DNA of 64,000 nt. Origin: Cinclus cinclus. Lineage: Eukaryota; Chordata; Aves; Passeriformes; Cinclidae. The stretch is taken from contig NC_085046.1 of assembly GCF_963662255.1 (NCBI RefSeq), positions 53,910,570 to 53,974,569 of the forward strand. The letters are read 5' to 3'. The notes beneath the pieces were generated by a model, which was not told the origin of the DNA, did no database searches, and saw nothing but the letters and a program-made list of their open reading frames with translations. Made by a program: the position numbers and the translations under genes. The stretch's first letter is position 1. Each line of letters starts with the position of its first letter. Shown here piece by piece: positions 32,592 to 45,805 of the stretch.

Positions 32592-34096
32592 TTGTTGTTT
32601 CTCTGACACAGTCTGAGAGTGTGGCTTTCTCGGCCTTCTCCTGTTGCCTTTTCCCTCTGCCCTCAAATGCCAATGTGGGCGGCAACTGGGAGGGGAGGGG
32701 ATAGGAACATTGTAGCCACAGGGGCCCAGAGGAGCCCTGGCAGGGGCCTGTGCCCAGTGCTACAGGAAGACAAGAAGCAGCCCCCAGGCCAAGCTTGGGG
32801 CCCAGCCTGGGAGTCTGGAAAGCTTCCTGCTCTCAACTGCAGGGCAGGACAGGCCATCTTCATGGGGCATGAGCTGCAGGCAGAAAGCGAGCTAAAAGGG
32901 ACAGAAGGAGCCCTCAGCTGGGGTCACAGTCAGTGCTGCAGAGGAAAGCAAAACTTCTCGGGATCCAGAGCCAATGTGGCCTGAGGGAAAGTTCCTTCTT
33001 GACCCCAGGGCTACTGATTGGCCATGTTGAAAAGGGGCTCTGGAATGAAGGCAGCCAGTGGAAACACCGGTCGCCTTGGAGAGCCACATGCCATCCTGCC
33101 TGTTCAGCAGAGTCAGCTGCACAGGACAGCCCAGGGTCTGCCCGGCCAAGTGCCAGTGGCACAATAGGTAGAGTCTGCAAGGATGCTCCAGGAAGTCCCT
33201 GATGCAAAGAGATGGAGAGATGCTTCGTTGGTGTGGCTAGCTTTTAGCTGTCAGAATAAACCAAAACTCTTGTAGGGATCTTCAGAAGATCCCGCCCTTC
33301 CAAATGACAATGGCCTGCACTGAGAGAGGGGCCAGCTTCCAGTTTGATGCCGCCCTGAGCACTGAAGGGGATGAGTGGAGGGAAAGAGCCAAGAGGAAGG
33401 ATGGATTTGAACAAATCCACAGGATTCCTGCCAAGCCATTGAAGCCTAAGTGCAGATGTATCCTTGGCCAAGGAAATGAGTGACTTGAGATGGTGAAAAG
33501 TCAGATGTGTACAGGCGAGAAACGCAAGCCCTCTATTTAAGGAGAGTTCCGAACAACCAAGAGAGCTTTTGTCACGTGGATCACCGAGGGTTGTGTGTCT
33601 GTCTCCAGCCAGGACTGCGGTTACCGTTCCACTCAACGACAGCAGAGATTTTCTCCCCGTTTTGGACCGTTTTTGGTTTGCCCAAAAGGGTGCTTGATGC
33701 TTCTTTTTCAGTTCTCTCTCCATCGTCAACTTGATGTTTCAATGGGATGAGGAGAGCAACAGCGGGTTGCAAGGGTCACTGAGCTAAGGACCACACCATC
33801 GTGCCCGTCAACAGCGATCCAATGGGGCTGTGGAGAAGAAAAGAAATGGGAATTGAAAAGCAACCTGGCAAGAAGTTGATGCGGAGACTGGCAGGAGATG
33901 TCAGCATGTGCTCGCCTGTCCGAGTGGCGCAGGCGAGCAGCACTGAGAATAGAGAAGAAGGGCTGTCATGTCACGGGATTTAAAGCAGCCAAGCCACGTG
34001 CCTGATGTACACAGAAGCCTCCCGTGCCAAAAGTGGGAAACTAGCAGGTAATGTGCTTCTAGAGGAGAAATGCTGGGACTGAGGTGGCCAAATGAT

Positions 34097-34736
34097 TATA
34101 AAATCCGAGGCAAGAAAGAGGGAATGATGGCATGGCCCACGTACCCCATGTTTTCTCCTGAGGCCGTGGACTTGCAGGGGCTAAAGGCCCGCTCTGGCAG
34201 ATTTGGAAGGCAGTCAAGGCAGCCAGGCCAGAGCAGTGACATCAGCGTGACATCAGCGGCCCACAAACCGCATGGGTGGCAACCTCAGTGAGCAAAGCAT
34301 TGTGACCTCACATCCCTCACTGCTTATGTTTGGGCACAGACAGAGCTGGGCTCAGACCGGCTCGCGCCTGGACTCCTGGCAAGCGTGCCTGCGAGGACTG
34401 GAAGCCCGCGAGGTCCTTGGGAGCTGCTGTGGGCAAGTCTGGGTTGTGATTCCCACGCCTTTGCCTGTTTCCTTAGCCATACGTGGTTGAGGAAGCCAAG
34501 CAGTGTGAGCGGTGCTTGCGGCGGCACAGGTGAGCGGTGCAGGAAAGGACTACGGGGTGGCCGTGGGCTGGGCGATGGTGTCTGGGGAGCTGTGAGTGTG
34601 TGGTGTCCTTCTTGAGGGGCCTGGGCGCTCCTTTGAGCCGCCCATCTCCCTGGGACAGCAAGTGACCTGTTTTGCAGCGTGTCACACCAGCAGGAGGGAG
34701 CAGCTGCTGTGCCCAGCTCTGCTGCAAGCCACAAGC
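34097..34736 (+). promoter_or_regulatory. TATA-type promoter and putative leader, unit 11
   Basis: TATAAAA at 34097-34103. Putative exon 1 ends at 34287, exon 2 is 34477-34529, exon 3 starts at 34678. Confidence 0.5.
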
Positions 34737-35569
34737 ATGGCCACGGAGACAGACTGGAACTGCCCCATCTGCCGTGACGGTCCCGGTGAAAAGGCTTCTG
34801 TAACACCGTGCGTCCACCAGTTCTGCCTGGGCTGCATTGTGCGCTGGGTCAAGACCAAGCCATTGTGCCCCCTGTGCAGGCAGCCTATCAAGAGCATCGT
34901 TTACTCTGTTCGGTCGGAGGAAGACTTTCTGGAGATAGCTCTCCCAAGCTCCTCAGACTCATGGGCTGCTGGTCACCAGGATGAGCAGGGGGCTGCGGAG
35001 CGCATGCCCAGCACCTATGTAGCTGGCTTCCCAGCTGAGCTCTGGGCTGGCATTTTCCAGGACTGCTCAGAAATCCTGGAGCCCCTGCTGCCCTGGCTGA
35101 ACCAGGAGCTTTCGCAGCTGCTCAGGACCCACTGGTGGGAGGTGGCTCTGGCACAGAGTGTGGTCGTAGCCAATTTGTGCTACTATGGGCTGAGGCAGGA
35201 GGCCTTGGTCCAGGAGCTGCAAGGCCTGCTGCAGGAGCAGACGGTGGCATTTGTGCGCCGGCTCATTGACACTGCTGCTGACAGGTGCAGTGATGAGATC
35301 CTGCGGCGGATGAACCTCCTGAACTCCCATGCTCAGGAGGAAGAGGAGCAGGAGCAGGAGCAGGAGGAAGAGGAGGAGGGTCCCAAAGGCATCACTGCCT
35401 CCCTCCAGGGGACTCTCACCCCCATGGTGGCCTCCTCCCACAGCCCTATGGTCTCCAATGTGGAAGCAGACACTGGAACATTGGAAGCCACGCTGCGTGA
35501 GGGGCCCAGCCGCTCTCCATCCATGCCCATCCATGCAGAGCGGGAGCAGCCCCAGGACGAGCCTGGCGA

Positions 35570-35614
<45 letters not shown>

Positions 35615-35801
35615 AGGCCCCTCTGCCCAAGGCTGCAGCCGCAGCCCTCGTGCTCCTGGCCGGGACACGGACAGCGTGCCCAAGGAGCGCCGGTGCCCCA
35701 CAAAGAGGAAGGCCTCTAGACCTCAGGACTCTCCCCAGCCCCCAAAAAGGCCGTCCCGCCAGCGCAAGCCCAAGCCAAGGCCCCTTGATTGTAGGAAGTA
35801 G
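34737..35801 (+). CDS. Topors-like RING E3 ligase, copy 11 (354 aa)
   Basis: Intact. Ser 218 to Gly, Val 265 to Ile, 13 Ala, Arg 319 to Cys, Cys 342 to Arg. Its first 126 codons match copy 12 and everything after codon 89 matches copy 10. RING unchanged. Confidence 0.87.
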
Positions 35802-35861
35802 GAGTAGGCGTAGGAGTAAAGAATCAATGTTAGGAGTTGGAAATTGTTTTTAGAAGTAGGA

Positions 35862-35907
35862 AATAAATGGTAGAGTTAGGAAATCAATTGTAGAAGTAGG
35901 AAATAAA
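35862..35907 (+). terminator. Paired poly(A) signals, gene 11
   Basis: AATAAA at 35862-35867 and 35902-35907. Confidence 0.75.
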
Positions 35908-37412
35908 TTGTTGTTTCTCTGACACAGTCTGAGAGTGTGGCTTTCTCGGCCTTCTCCTGTTGCCTTTTCCCTCTGCCCTCAAATGCCAATGTGGGCGGCA
36001 ACTGGGAGGGGAGGGGATAGGAACATTGTAGCCACAGGGGCCCAGAGGAGCCCTGGCAGGGGCCTGTGCCCAGTGCTACAGGAAGACAAGAAGCAGCCCC
36101 CAGGCCAAGCTTGGGGCCCAGCCTGGGAGTCTGGAAAGCTTCCTGCTCTCAACTGCAGGGCAGGACAGGCCATCTTCATGGGGCATGAGCTGCAGGCAGA
36201 AAGCGAGCTAAAAGGGACAGAAGGAGCCCTCAGCTGGGGTCACAGTCAGTGCTGCAGAGGAAAGCAAAACTTCTCGGGATCCAGAGCCAATGTGGCCTGA
36301 GGGAAAGTTCCTTCTTGACCCCAGGGCTACTGATTGGCCATGTTGAAAAGGGGCTCTGGAATGAAGGCAGCCAGTGGAAACACCGGTCGCCTTGGAGAGC
36401 CACATGCCATCCTGCCTGTTCAGCAGAGTCAGCTGCACAGGACAGCCCAGGGTCTGCCCGGCCAAGTGCCAGTGGCACAATAGGTAGAGTCTGCAAGGAT
36501 GCTCCAGGAAGTCCCTGATGCAAAGAGATGGAGAGATGCTTCGTTGGTGTGGCTAGCTTTTAGCTGTCAGAATAAACCAAAACTCTTGTAGGGATCTTCA
36601 GAAGATCCCGCCCTTCCAAATGACAATGGCCTGCACTGAGAGAGGGGCCAGCTTCCAGTTTGATGCCGCCCTGAGCACTGAAGGGGATGAGTGGAGGGAA
36701 AGAGCCAAGAGGAAGGATGGATTTGAACAAATCCACAGGATTCCTGCCAAGCCATTGAAGCCTAAGTGCAGATGTATCCTTGGCCAAGGAAATGAGTGAC
36801 TTGAGATGGTGAAAAGTCAGATGTGTACAGGCGAGAAACGCAAGCCCTCTATTTAAGGAGAGTTCCGAACAACCAAGAGAGCTTTTGTCACGTGGATCAC
36901 CGAGGGTTGTGTGTCTGTCTCCAGCCAGGACTGCGGTTACCGTTCCACTCAACGACAGCAGAGATTTTCTCCCCGTTTTGGACCGTTTTTGGTTTGCCCA
37001 AAAGGGTGCTTGATGCTTCTTTTTCAGTTCTCTCTCCATCGTCAACTTGATGTTTCAATGGGATGAGGAGAGCAACAGCGGGTTGCAAGGGTCACTGAGC
37101 TAAGGACCACACCATCGTGCCCGTCAACAGCGATCCAATGGGGCTGTGGAGAAGAAAAGAAATGGGAATTGAAAAGCAACCTGGCAAGAAGTTGATGCGG
37201 AGACTGGCAGGAGATGTCAGCATGTGCTCGCCTGTCCGAGTGGCGCAGGCGAGCAGCACTGAGAATAGAGAAGAAGGGCTGTCATGTCACGGGATTTAAA
37301 GCAGCCAAGCCACGTGCCTGATGTACACAGAAGCCTCCCGTGCCAAAAGTGGGAAACTAGCAGGTAATGTGCTTCTAGAGGAGAAATGCTGGGACTGAGG
37401 TGGCCAAATGAT

Positions 37413-38052
37413 TATAAAATCCGAGGCAAGAAAGAGGGAATGATGGCATGGCCCACGTACCCCATGTTTTCTCCTGAGGCCGTGGACTTGCAGGGGCTAA
37501 AGGCCCGCTCTGGCAGATTTGGAAGGCAGTCAAGGCAGCCAGGCCAGAGCAGTGACATCAGCGTGACATCAGCGGCCCACAAACCGCATGGGTGGCAACC
37601 TCAGTGAGCAAAGCATTGTGACCTCACATCCCTCACTGCTTATGTTTGGGCACAGACAGAGCTGGGCTCAGACCGGCTCGCGCCTGGACTCCTGGCAAGC
37701 GTGCCTGCGAGGACTGGAAGCCCGCGAGGTCCTTGGGAGCTGCTGTGGGCAAGTCTGGGTTGTGATTCCCACGCCTTTGCCTGTTTCCTTAGCCATACGT
37801 GGTTGAGGAAGCCAAGCAGTGTGAGCGGTGCTTGCGGCGGCACAGGTGAGCGGTGCAGGAAAGGACTACGGGGTGGCCGTGGGCTGGGCGATGGTGTCTG
37901 GGGAGCTGTGAGTGTGTGGTGTCCTTCTTGAGGGGCCTGGGCGCTCCTTTGAGCCGCCCATCTCCCTGGGACAGCAAGTGACCTGTTTTGCAGCGTGTCA
38001 CACCAGCAGGAGGGAGCAGCTGCTGTGCCCAGCTCTGCTGCAAGCCACAAGC
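37413..38052 (+). promoter_or_regulatory. TATA-type promoter and putative leader, unit 12
   Basis: TATAAAA at 37413-37419. Putative exon 1 ends at 37603, exon 2 is 37793-37845, exon 3 starts at 37994. Confidence 0.5.
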
Positions 38053-38885
38053 ATGGCCACGGAGACAGACTGGAACTGCCCCATCTGCCGTGACGGTCCC
38101 GGTGAAAAGGCTTCTGTAACACCGTGCGTCCACCAGTTCTGCCTGGGCTGCATTGTGCGCTGGGTCAAGACCAAGCCATTGTGCCCCCTGTGCAGGCAGC
38201 CTATCAAGAGCATCGTTTACTCTGTTCGGTCGGAGGAAGACTTTCTGGAGATAGCTCTCCCAAGCTCCTCAGACTCATGGGCTGCTGGTCACCAGGATGA
38301 GCAGGGGGCTGCGGAGCGCATGCCCAGCACCTATGTAGCTGGCTTCCCAGCTGAGCTCTGGGCTGGCATTTTCCAGGACTGCTCAGAAATCCTGGAGCCC
38401 CTGCTGCCCTGGCTGAACCAGGAGCTTTCGCATCTGCTCAGGACCCACTGGTGGGAGGTGGCTCTGGCACAGAGTGTGGTCGTAGCCAATTTGTGCTACT
38501 ATGGGCTGAGGCAGGAGGCCTTGGTCCAGGAGCTGCAAGGCCTGCTGCAGGAGCAGACGGTGGCATTTGTGCGCCGGCTCATTGACACTGCTGCTGACAG
38601 GTGCAGTGGTGAGATCCTGCGGCGGATGAACCTCCTGAACTCCCATGCTCAGGAGGAAGAGGAGCAGGAGCAGGAGCAGGAGGAAGAGGAGGAGGGTCCC
38701 AAAGGCATCACTGCCTCCCTCCAGGGGACTCTCACCCCCATGGTGGCCTCCTCCCACAGCCCTATGGTCTCCAATGTGGAAGCAGACACTGGAACATTGG
38801 AAGCCACGCTGCGTGAGGGGCCCAGCCGCTCTCCATCCATGCCCGTCCATGCAGAGCGGGAGCAGCCCCAGGACGAGCCTGGCGA

Positions 38886-38930
<45 letters not shown>

Positions 38931-39117
38931 AGGCCCCTCTGCCCAAGGCTGCAGCCGCAGCCCTCGTGCTCCTGGCCGGGACACGGACAGCGTGCCCAAG
39001 GAGCGCCGGTGCCCCACAAAGAGGAAGGCCTCTAGACCTCAGGACTCTCCCCAGCCCCCAAAAAGGCCGTCCCGCCAGTGCAAGCCCAAGCCAAGGCCCC
39101 TTGATTGTAGGAAGTAG
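38053..39117 (+). CDS. Topors-like RING E3 ligase, copy 12 (354 aa)
   Basis: Intact. Gln 127 to His is the first difference from copy 11 and sets the right edge of the identical run. Asp 186 to Gly at the end of the helical middle is shared with copies 13 and 14. 13 Ala, Arg 319 to Cys, Cys 342 retained. Confidence 0.87.
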
Positions 39118-39177
39118 GAGTAGATGTAGGAGTAAAGAATCAATGTTAGGAGTTGGAAATTGTTTTTAGAAGTAGGA

Positions 39178-39223
39178 AATAAATGGTAGAGTTAGGAAAT
39201 CAATTGTAGAAGTAGGAAATAAA
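39178..39223 (+). terminator. Paired poly(A) signals, gene 12
   Basis: AATAAA at 39178-39183 and 39218-39223. Confidence 0.75.
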
Positions 39224-40727
39224 TTGTTGTTTCTCTGACACAGTCTGAGAGTGTGGCTTTCTCGGCCTTCTCCTGTTGCCTTTTCCCTCTGCCCTCAAAT
39301 GCCAATGTGGGCGGCAACTGGGAGGGGAGGGGATAGGAACATTGTAGCCACAGGGGCCCAGAGGAGCCCTGGCAGGGGCCTGTGCCCAGTGCTACAGGAA
39401 GACAAGAAGCAGCCCCCAGGCCAAGCTTGGGACCCAGCCTGGGAGTCTGGAAAGCTTCCTGCTCTCAACTGCAGGGCAGGACAGGCCATCTTCATGGGGC
39501 AGGAGCTGCAGGCAGCAAGCGAGCTAAAAGGGACAGAAGGAGCCCTCAGCTGGGGTCACAGTCAGTGCTGCAGAGGAAAGCAAAACTTCTCGGGATCCAG
39601 AGCCAATGTGGCCTGAGGGAAAGTTCCTTCTTGACCCCAGGGCTACTGATTGGCCATGTTGAAAAGGGGCTCTGGAATGAAGGCAGCCAGTGGAAACACC
39701 GGTCGCCTTGGAGAGCCACATGCCATCCTGCCTGTTCAGCAGAGTCAGCTGCACAGGACAACCCAGGGTCTGCCCGGCCAAGTGCCAGTGGCACAATAGG
39801 TAGAGTCTGCAAGGATGCTCCAGGAAGTCCCTGATGCAAAGAGATGGAGAGATGCTTCGTTGGTGTGGCTAGCTTTTAGCTGTCAGAATAAACCAAAACT
39901 CTTGTAGGGATCTTCAGAAGATCCCGCCCTTCAAAATGACAATGGCCTGCACCGAGAGAGGGGCCAGCTTCCAGTTTGATGCCGCCCTGAGCACTGAAGG
40001 GGATGAGTGGAGGGAAAGAGCCAAGAGGAAGGATGGATTTGAACAAATCCTCAGGATTCCTGCCAAGCCATTGAAGCCTAAGTGCAGATGTATCCTTGGC
40101 CAAGGAAATGAGTGACTTGAGATGGCAACAAGCCAGATGTGTACAGGCGAGAAACGCAAGCCCTCTATTTAAGAGGGTTCCGAACAACCAAGAGAGCTTT
40201 GGTCACGTGGATCACCGAGGGTTGTGTGTCTGTCTCCAGCCAGGACCGCGGTTACCGTTCCACTCAACGACAGCAGAGATTTTCTCCCCGTTTTGGACCG
40301 TTTTTGGTTTGCCCAAAAGGGTGCTTGATGCTTCTTTTTCAGTTCTCTCTCCATCGTCAACTTGATGTTTCAATGGGATGAGGAGAGCAACAGCGGGTTG
40401 CAAGGGTCACTGAGCTAAGGACCACACCATCGTGCCCGTCAACAGCGATCCAATGGGGCTGTGGAGAAGAAAAGAAATGGGAATTGAAAAGCAACCTGGC
40501 AAGAAGTTGATGCGGAGACTGGCAGGAGATGTCAGCATGTGCTCGCCTGTCCGAGTGGCGCAGGCGAGCAGCACTGAGAATAGAGAAGAAGGGCTGTCAT
40601 GTCACGGGATTTAAAGCAGCCAAGCCACGTGCCTGATGTACACAGAAGCCTCCCGTGCCAAAAGTGGGAAACTAGCAGGTAATGTGCTTCTAGAGGAGAA
40701 ATGCTGGGACTGAGGTGGCCAAATGAT

Positions 40728-41367
40728 TATAAAATCCGAGGCAAGAAAGAGGGAATGATGGCATGGCCCACGTACCCCATGTTTTCTCCTGAGGCCGTGG
40801 ACTTGCAGGGGCTAAAGGCCCGCTCTGGCAGATTTGGAAGGCAGTCAAGGCAGCCAGGCGAGAGCAGTGACATCAGCGTGACATCAGCGGCCCACAAACC
40901 GCATGGGTGGCAACCTCAGTGAGCAAAGCATTGTGACCTCACATCCCTCACTGCTTATGTTTGGGCACAGACAGAGCTGGGCTCAGACTGGCTCGCGCCT
41001 GGACTCCTGGCAAGCGTGCCTGCGAGGACTGGAAGCCCGCGAGGTCCTTGGGAGCTGCTGTGGGCAAGTCTGGGTTGTGATTCCCACGCCTTTGCCTGTT
41101 TCCTTAGCCATACGTGGTTGAGGAAGCCAAGCAGTGTGAGCGGTGCTTGCGGCGGCACAGGTGAGCGGTGCAGGAAAGGACTACGGGGTGGCCGTGGGCT
41201 GGGCAATGGTGTCTGGGGAGCTGTGAGTGTGTGGTGTCCTTCTTGAGGGGCCTGGGCGCTCCTTTGAGCCGCCCATCTCCCTGGGACAGCAAGTGACCTG
41301 TTTTGCAGCGTGTCACACCAGCAGGAGGGAGCAGCTGCTGTGCCCAGCTCTGCTGCAAGCCACAAGC
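40728..41367 (+). promoter_or_regulatory. TATA-type promoter and putative leader, unit 13
   Basis: TATAAAA at 40728-40734. Putative exon 1 ends at 40918, exon 2 is 41108-41160, exon 3 starts at 41309. Confidence 0.5.
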
Positions 41368-42200
41368 ATGGCCACGGAGACAGACTGGAACTGCCCCATC
41401 TGCCGTGACGGTCCCGGTGAAAAGGCTTCTGTAACACCGTGCGTCCACCAGTTCTGCCTGGGCTGCATTGTGCGCTGGGTCAAGACCAAGCCATTGTGCC
41501 CCCTGTGCAGGCAGCCTATCAAGAGCATCGTTTACTCTGTTCGGTCGGAGGAAGACTTTCTGGAGATAGCTCTCCCAAGCTCCTCAGACTCATGGGCTGC
41601 TGTTCACCAGGATGAGCAGCGGGCTGCGGAGCGCATGCCCAGCACCTATGTAGCTGGCTTCCCAGCTGAGCTCTGGGCTGGCATTTTCCAGGACTGCTCA
41701 GAAATCCTGGAGCCCCTGCTGCCCTGGCTGAACCAGGAGCTTTCACAGCTGCTCAGGACCCACTGGTGGGAGGTGGCTCTGGCACAGAGTGTGGTCGTAG
41801 CCAATTTGTGCTACTATGGGCTGAGGCAGGAGGCCTTGGTCCAGGAGCTGCAAGGCCTGCTGCAGGAGCAGACGGTGGCATTTGTGCGCCGGCTCATTGA
41901 CACTGCTGCTGACAGGTGCAGTGGTGAGATCCTGCGGCGGATGAACCTCCTGAACTCCCATGCTCAGGAGGAAGAGGAGCAGGAGCAGGAGCAGGAGGAA
42001 GAGGAGGAGGGTCCCAAAGGCATCACTGCCTCCCTCCAGGGGACTCTCACCCCCATGGTGGCCTCCTCCCACAGCCCTATGGTCTCCAATGTGGAAGCAG
42101 ACACTGGAACATTGGAAGCCACGCTGCGTGAGGGGCCCAGCCGCTCTCCATCCATGCCCGTCCATGCAGAGCGGGAGCAGCCCCAGGACGAGCCTGGCGA

Positions 42201-42239
<39 letters not shown>

Positions 42240-42426
42240 AGGCCCCTCTGCCCAAGGCTGCAGCCGCAGCCCTCGTGCTCCTGGCCGGGACACGGACAGC
42301 GTGCCCAAGGAGCGCCGGTGCCCCACAAAGAGGAAGGCCTCTAGACCTCAGGACTCTCCCCAGCCCCCAAAAAGGCCGTCCTGCCAGTGCAAGCCCAAGC
42401 CAAGGCCCCTTGATTGTAGGAAGTAG
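41368..42426 (+). CDS. Topors-like RING E3 ligase, copy 13 (352 aa)
   Basis: Intact. Private changes Gly 79 to Val and Gly 85 to Arg fall in the linker after the RING. Asp 186 to Gly, 11 Ala, Arg 319 to Cys and Arg 340 to Cys. A silent TCG to TCA at Ser 126 removes a CpG. RING unchanged. Confidence 0.87.
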
Positions 42427-42486
42427 GAGTAGGTGTAGGAGTAAAGAATCAATGTTAGGAGTTGGAAATTGTTTTTAGAAGTAGGA

Positions 42487-42532
42487 AATAAATGGTAGAG
42501 TTAGGAAATCAATTGTAGAAGTAGGAAATAAA
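42487..42532 (+). terminator. Paired poly(A) signals, gene 13
   Basis: AATAAA at 42487-42492 and 42527-42532. Confidence 0.75.
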
Positions 42533-44037
42533 TTGTTGTTTCTCTGACACAGTCTGAGAGTGTGGCTTTCTCGGCCTTCTCCTGTTGCCTTTTCCCTCTG
42601 CCCTCAAATGCCAATGTGGGCGGCAACTGGGAGGGGAGGGGATAGGAACATTGTAGCCACAGGGGCCCAGAGGAGCCCTGGCAGGGGCCTGTGCCCAGTG
42701 CTACAGGAAGACAAGAAGCAGCCCCCAGGCCAAGCTTGGGGCCCAGCCTGGGAGTCTGGAAAGCTTCCTGCTCTCAACTGCAGGGCAGGACAGGCCATCT
42801 TCATGGGGCATGAGCTGCAGGCAGCAAGCGAGCTAAAAGGGACAGAAGGAGCCCTCAGCTGGGGTCACAGTCAGTGCTGCAGAGGAAAGCAAAACTTCTC
42901 GGGATCCAGAGCCAATGTGGCCTGAGGGAAAGTTCCTTCTTGACCCCAGGGCTACTGATTGGCCGTGTTGAAAAGGGGCTCTGGAATGAAGGCAGCCAGT
43001 GGAAACACCGGTCGCCTTGGAGAGCCACATGCCATCCTGCCTGTTCAGCAGAGTCAGCTGCACAGGACAACCCAGGGTCTGCCCGGCCAAGTGCCAGTGG
43101 CCCAATAGGTAGAGTCTGCAAGGATGCTCCAGGAAGTCCCTGATGCAAAGAGATGGAGAGATGCTTCGTTGGTGTGGCTAGCTTTTAGCTGTCAGAATAA
43201 ACCAAAACTCTTGTAGGGATCTTCAGAAGATCCCGCCCTTCCAAATGACAATGGCCTGCACCGAGAGAGGGGCCAGCTTCCAGTTTGATGCCGCCCTGAG
43301 CACTGAAGGGGATGAGTGGAGGGAAAGAGCCAAGAGGAAGGATGGATTTGAACAAATCCACAGGATTCCTGCCAAGCCATTGAAGCCTAAGTGCAGATGT
43401 ATCATTGGCCAAGGAAATGAGTGACTTGAGATGGCGACAAGTCAGATGTGTACAGGCAAGAAACGCAAGCCCTCTATTTAAGGAGGATTCCGAACAACCA
43501 AGAGAGCTTTTGTCACGTGGATCACCGAGGGTTGTATGTCTGTCTCCAGCCAGGACTGCGGTTACCGTTCCACTCAACGACAGCAGAGATTTTCTCCCCG
43601 TTTTGGACCGTTTTTGGTTTGCCCAAAAGGGTGCTTGATGCTTCTTTTTCAGTTCTCTCTCCATCGTCAACTTGATGTTTCAATGGGATGAGGAGAGCAA
43701 CAGCGGGTTGCAAGGGTCACTGAGCTAAGGACCACACCATCGTGCCCGTCAACAGCGATCCAATGGGGCTGTGGAGAAGAAAAGAAATGGGAATAGAAAA
43801 GCAACCTGGCAAGAAGTTGATGCGGAGACTGGCAGGAGATGTCAGCATGTGCTCGCCTGTCCGAGTGGCGCAGGCGAGCAGCACTGAGAATAGAGAAGAA
43901 GGGCTGTCATGTCACGGGATTTAAAGCAGCCAAGCCACGTGCCGGATGTACACCGAAGCCTCCCGTGCCAAAAGTGGGAAACTAGCAGGTAATGTGCTTC
44001 TAGAGGAGAAATGCTGGGACTGAGGTGGCCAAATGAT

Positions 44038-44677
44038 TATAAAATCCGAGGCAAGAAAGAGGGAATGATGGCATGGCCCACGTACCCCATGTTCTCTCCT
44101 GAGGCCGTGGACTTGCAGGGGCTAAAGGCCCGCTCTGGCAGATTTGGAAGGCAGTCAAGGCAGCCAGGCGAGAGCAGTGACATCAGCGTGACATCAGCGG
44201 CCCACAAACCGCATGGGTGGCAACTTCAGTGAGCAAAGCATTGTGACCTCACATCCCTCACTGCTTATGTTTGGGCACAGACAGAGCTGGGCTCAGACCG
44301 GCTCGCGCCTGGACTCCTGGCAAGCGTGCCTGCGAGGACTGGAAGCCCGCGAGGTCCTTGGGAGCTGCTGTGGGCAAGTCTGGGTTGTGATTCCCACGCC
44401 TTTGCCTGTTTCCTTAGCCATACGTGGTTGAGGAAGCCAAGCAGTGTGAGCGGTGCTTGCGGCGGCACAGGTGAGCGGTGCAGGAAAGGACTACGGGGTG
44501 GCCGTGGGCTGGGCGATGGTGTCTGGGGAGCTGTGAGTGTGTGGTGTCCTTCTTGAGGGGCCTGGGCGCTCCTTTGAGCCGCCCATCTCCCTGGGACAGC
44601 AAGTGACCTGTTTTGCAGCGTGTCACACCAGCAGGAGGGAGCAGCTGCTGTGCCCAGCTCTGCTGCAAGCCACAAGC
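44038..44677 (+). promoter_or_regulatory. TATA-type promoter and putative leader, unit 14
   Basis: TATAAAA at 44038-44044. Putative exon 1 ends at 44228, exon 2 is 44418-44470, exon 3 starts at 44619. Confidence 0.5.
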
Positions 44678-45510
44678 ATGGCCACGGAGACAGACTGGAA
44701 CTGCCCCATCTGCCGTGACGGTCCCGGTGAAAAGGCTTCTGTAACACCGTGCGTCCACCAGTTCTGCCTGGGCTGCATTGTGCGCTGGGTCAAGACCAAG
44801 CCATTGTGCCCCCTGTGCAGGCAGCCTATCAAGAGCATCGTTTACTCTGTTCGGTCGGAGGAAGACTTTCTGGAGATAGCTCTCCCAAGCTCCTCAGACT
44901 CATGGGCTGCTGGTCACCAGGATGAGCAGGGGGCTGCGGAGCGCATGCCCAGCACCTATGTAGCTGGCTTCCCAGCTGAGCTCTGGGCTGGCATTTTCCA
45001 GGACTGCTCAGAAATCCTGGAGCCCCTGCTGCCCTGGCTGAACCAGGAGCTTTCGCAGCTGCTCAGGACCCACTGGTGGGAGGTGGCTCTGGCACAGAGT
45101 GTGGTCGTAGCCAATTTGTGCTACTATGGGCTGAGGCAGGAGGCCTTGGTCCAGGAGCTGCAAGGCCTGCTGCAGGAGCAGACGGTGGCATTTGTGCGCC
45201 GGCTCATTGACACTGCTGCTGACAGGTGCAGTGGTGAGATCCTGCGGCGGATGAACCTCCTGAACTCCCATGCTCAGGAGGAAGAGGAGCAGGAGCAGGA
45301 GCAGGAGGAAGAGGAGGAGGGTCCCAAAGGCATCACTGCCTCCCTCCAGGGGACTCTCACCCCCATGGTGGCCTCCTCCCACAGCCCTATGGTCTCCAAT
45401 GTGGAAGCAGACACTGGAACATTGGAAGCCACGCTGCGTGAGGGGCCCAGCCGCTCTCCATCCATGCCCGTCCATGCAGAGCGGGAGCAGCCCCAGGACG
45501 AGCCTGGCGA

Positions 45511-45558
<48 letters not shown>

Positions 45559-45745
45559 AGGCCCCTCTGCCCAAGGCTGCAGCCGCAGCCCTCGTGCTCC
45601 TGGCCGGGACACGGACAGCGTGCCCAAGGAGCGCCGGTGCCCCACAAAGAGGAAGGCCTCTAGACCTCAGGACTCTCCCCAGCCCCCAAAAAGGCCGTCC
45701 CGCCAGTGCAAGCCCAAGCCAAGGCCCCTTGATTGTAGGAAGTAG
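44678..45745 (+). CDS. Topors-like RING E3 ligase, copy 14 (355 aa)
   Basis: Intact and joint longest product with copy 16, due to 14 Ala. Asp 186 to Gly, Ser 218 to Gly, Arg 319 to Cys; no private amino-acid change seen. RING unchanged. Confidence 0.87.
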
Positions 45746-45805
45746 GAGTAGGTGTAGGAGTAAAGAATCAATGTTAGGAGTTGGAAATTGTTTTTAGAAG
45801 TAGGA

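Larger units (their letters stand above)
29751..33066 (+). repeat. Array unit 10 (3,316 bp)
   Basis: The 19-bp palindrome in the spacer is broken (GAAAATCCC arm, 29959-29977). From base 31687 onward it looks identical to unit 11 at a 3,316-bp offset. Confidence 0.97.
33067..36382 (+). repeat. Array unit 11 (3,316 bp)
   Basis: Its first part matches unit 12 and its last part matches unit 10 without a difference that I could find. Shares GATGGTGAAAAGTC and AGGAGAGTTCC in the spacer only with unit 12. Confidence 0.97.
36383..39698 (+). repeat. Array unit 12 (3,316 bp)
   Basis: Identical in all compared positions to unit 11 up to base 38432, then diverges (Gln 127 to His, Asp 186 to Gly, Val 265). 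Confidence 0.97.
39699..43007 (+). repeat. Array unit 13 (3,309 bp)
   Basis: Private 1-bp deletion in the spacer (TTTAAGAGGGTTCC near 40170, other units TTTAAGGAGGGTTCC). Eleven GCA codons. Confidence 0.97.
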
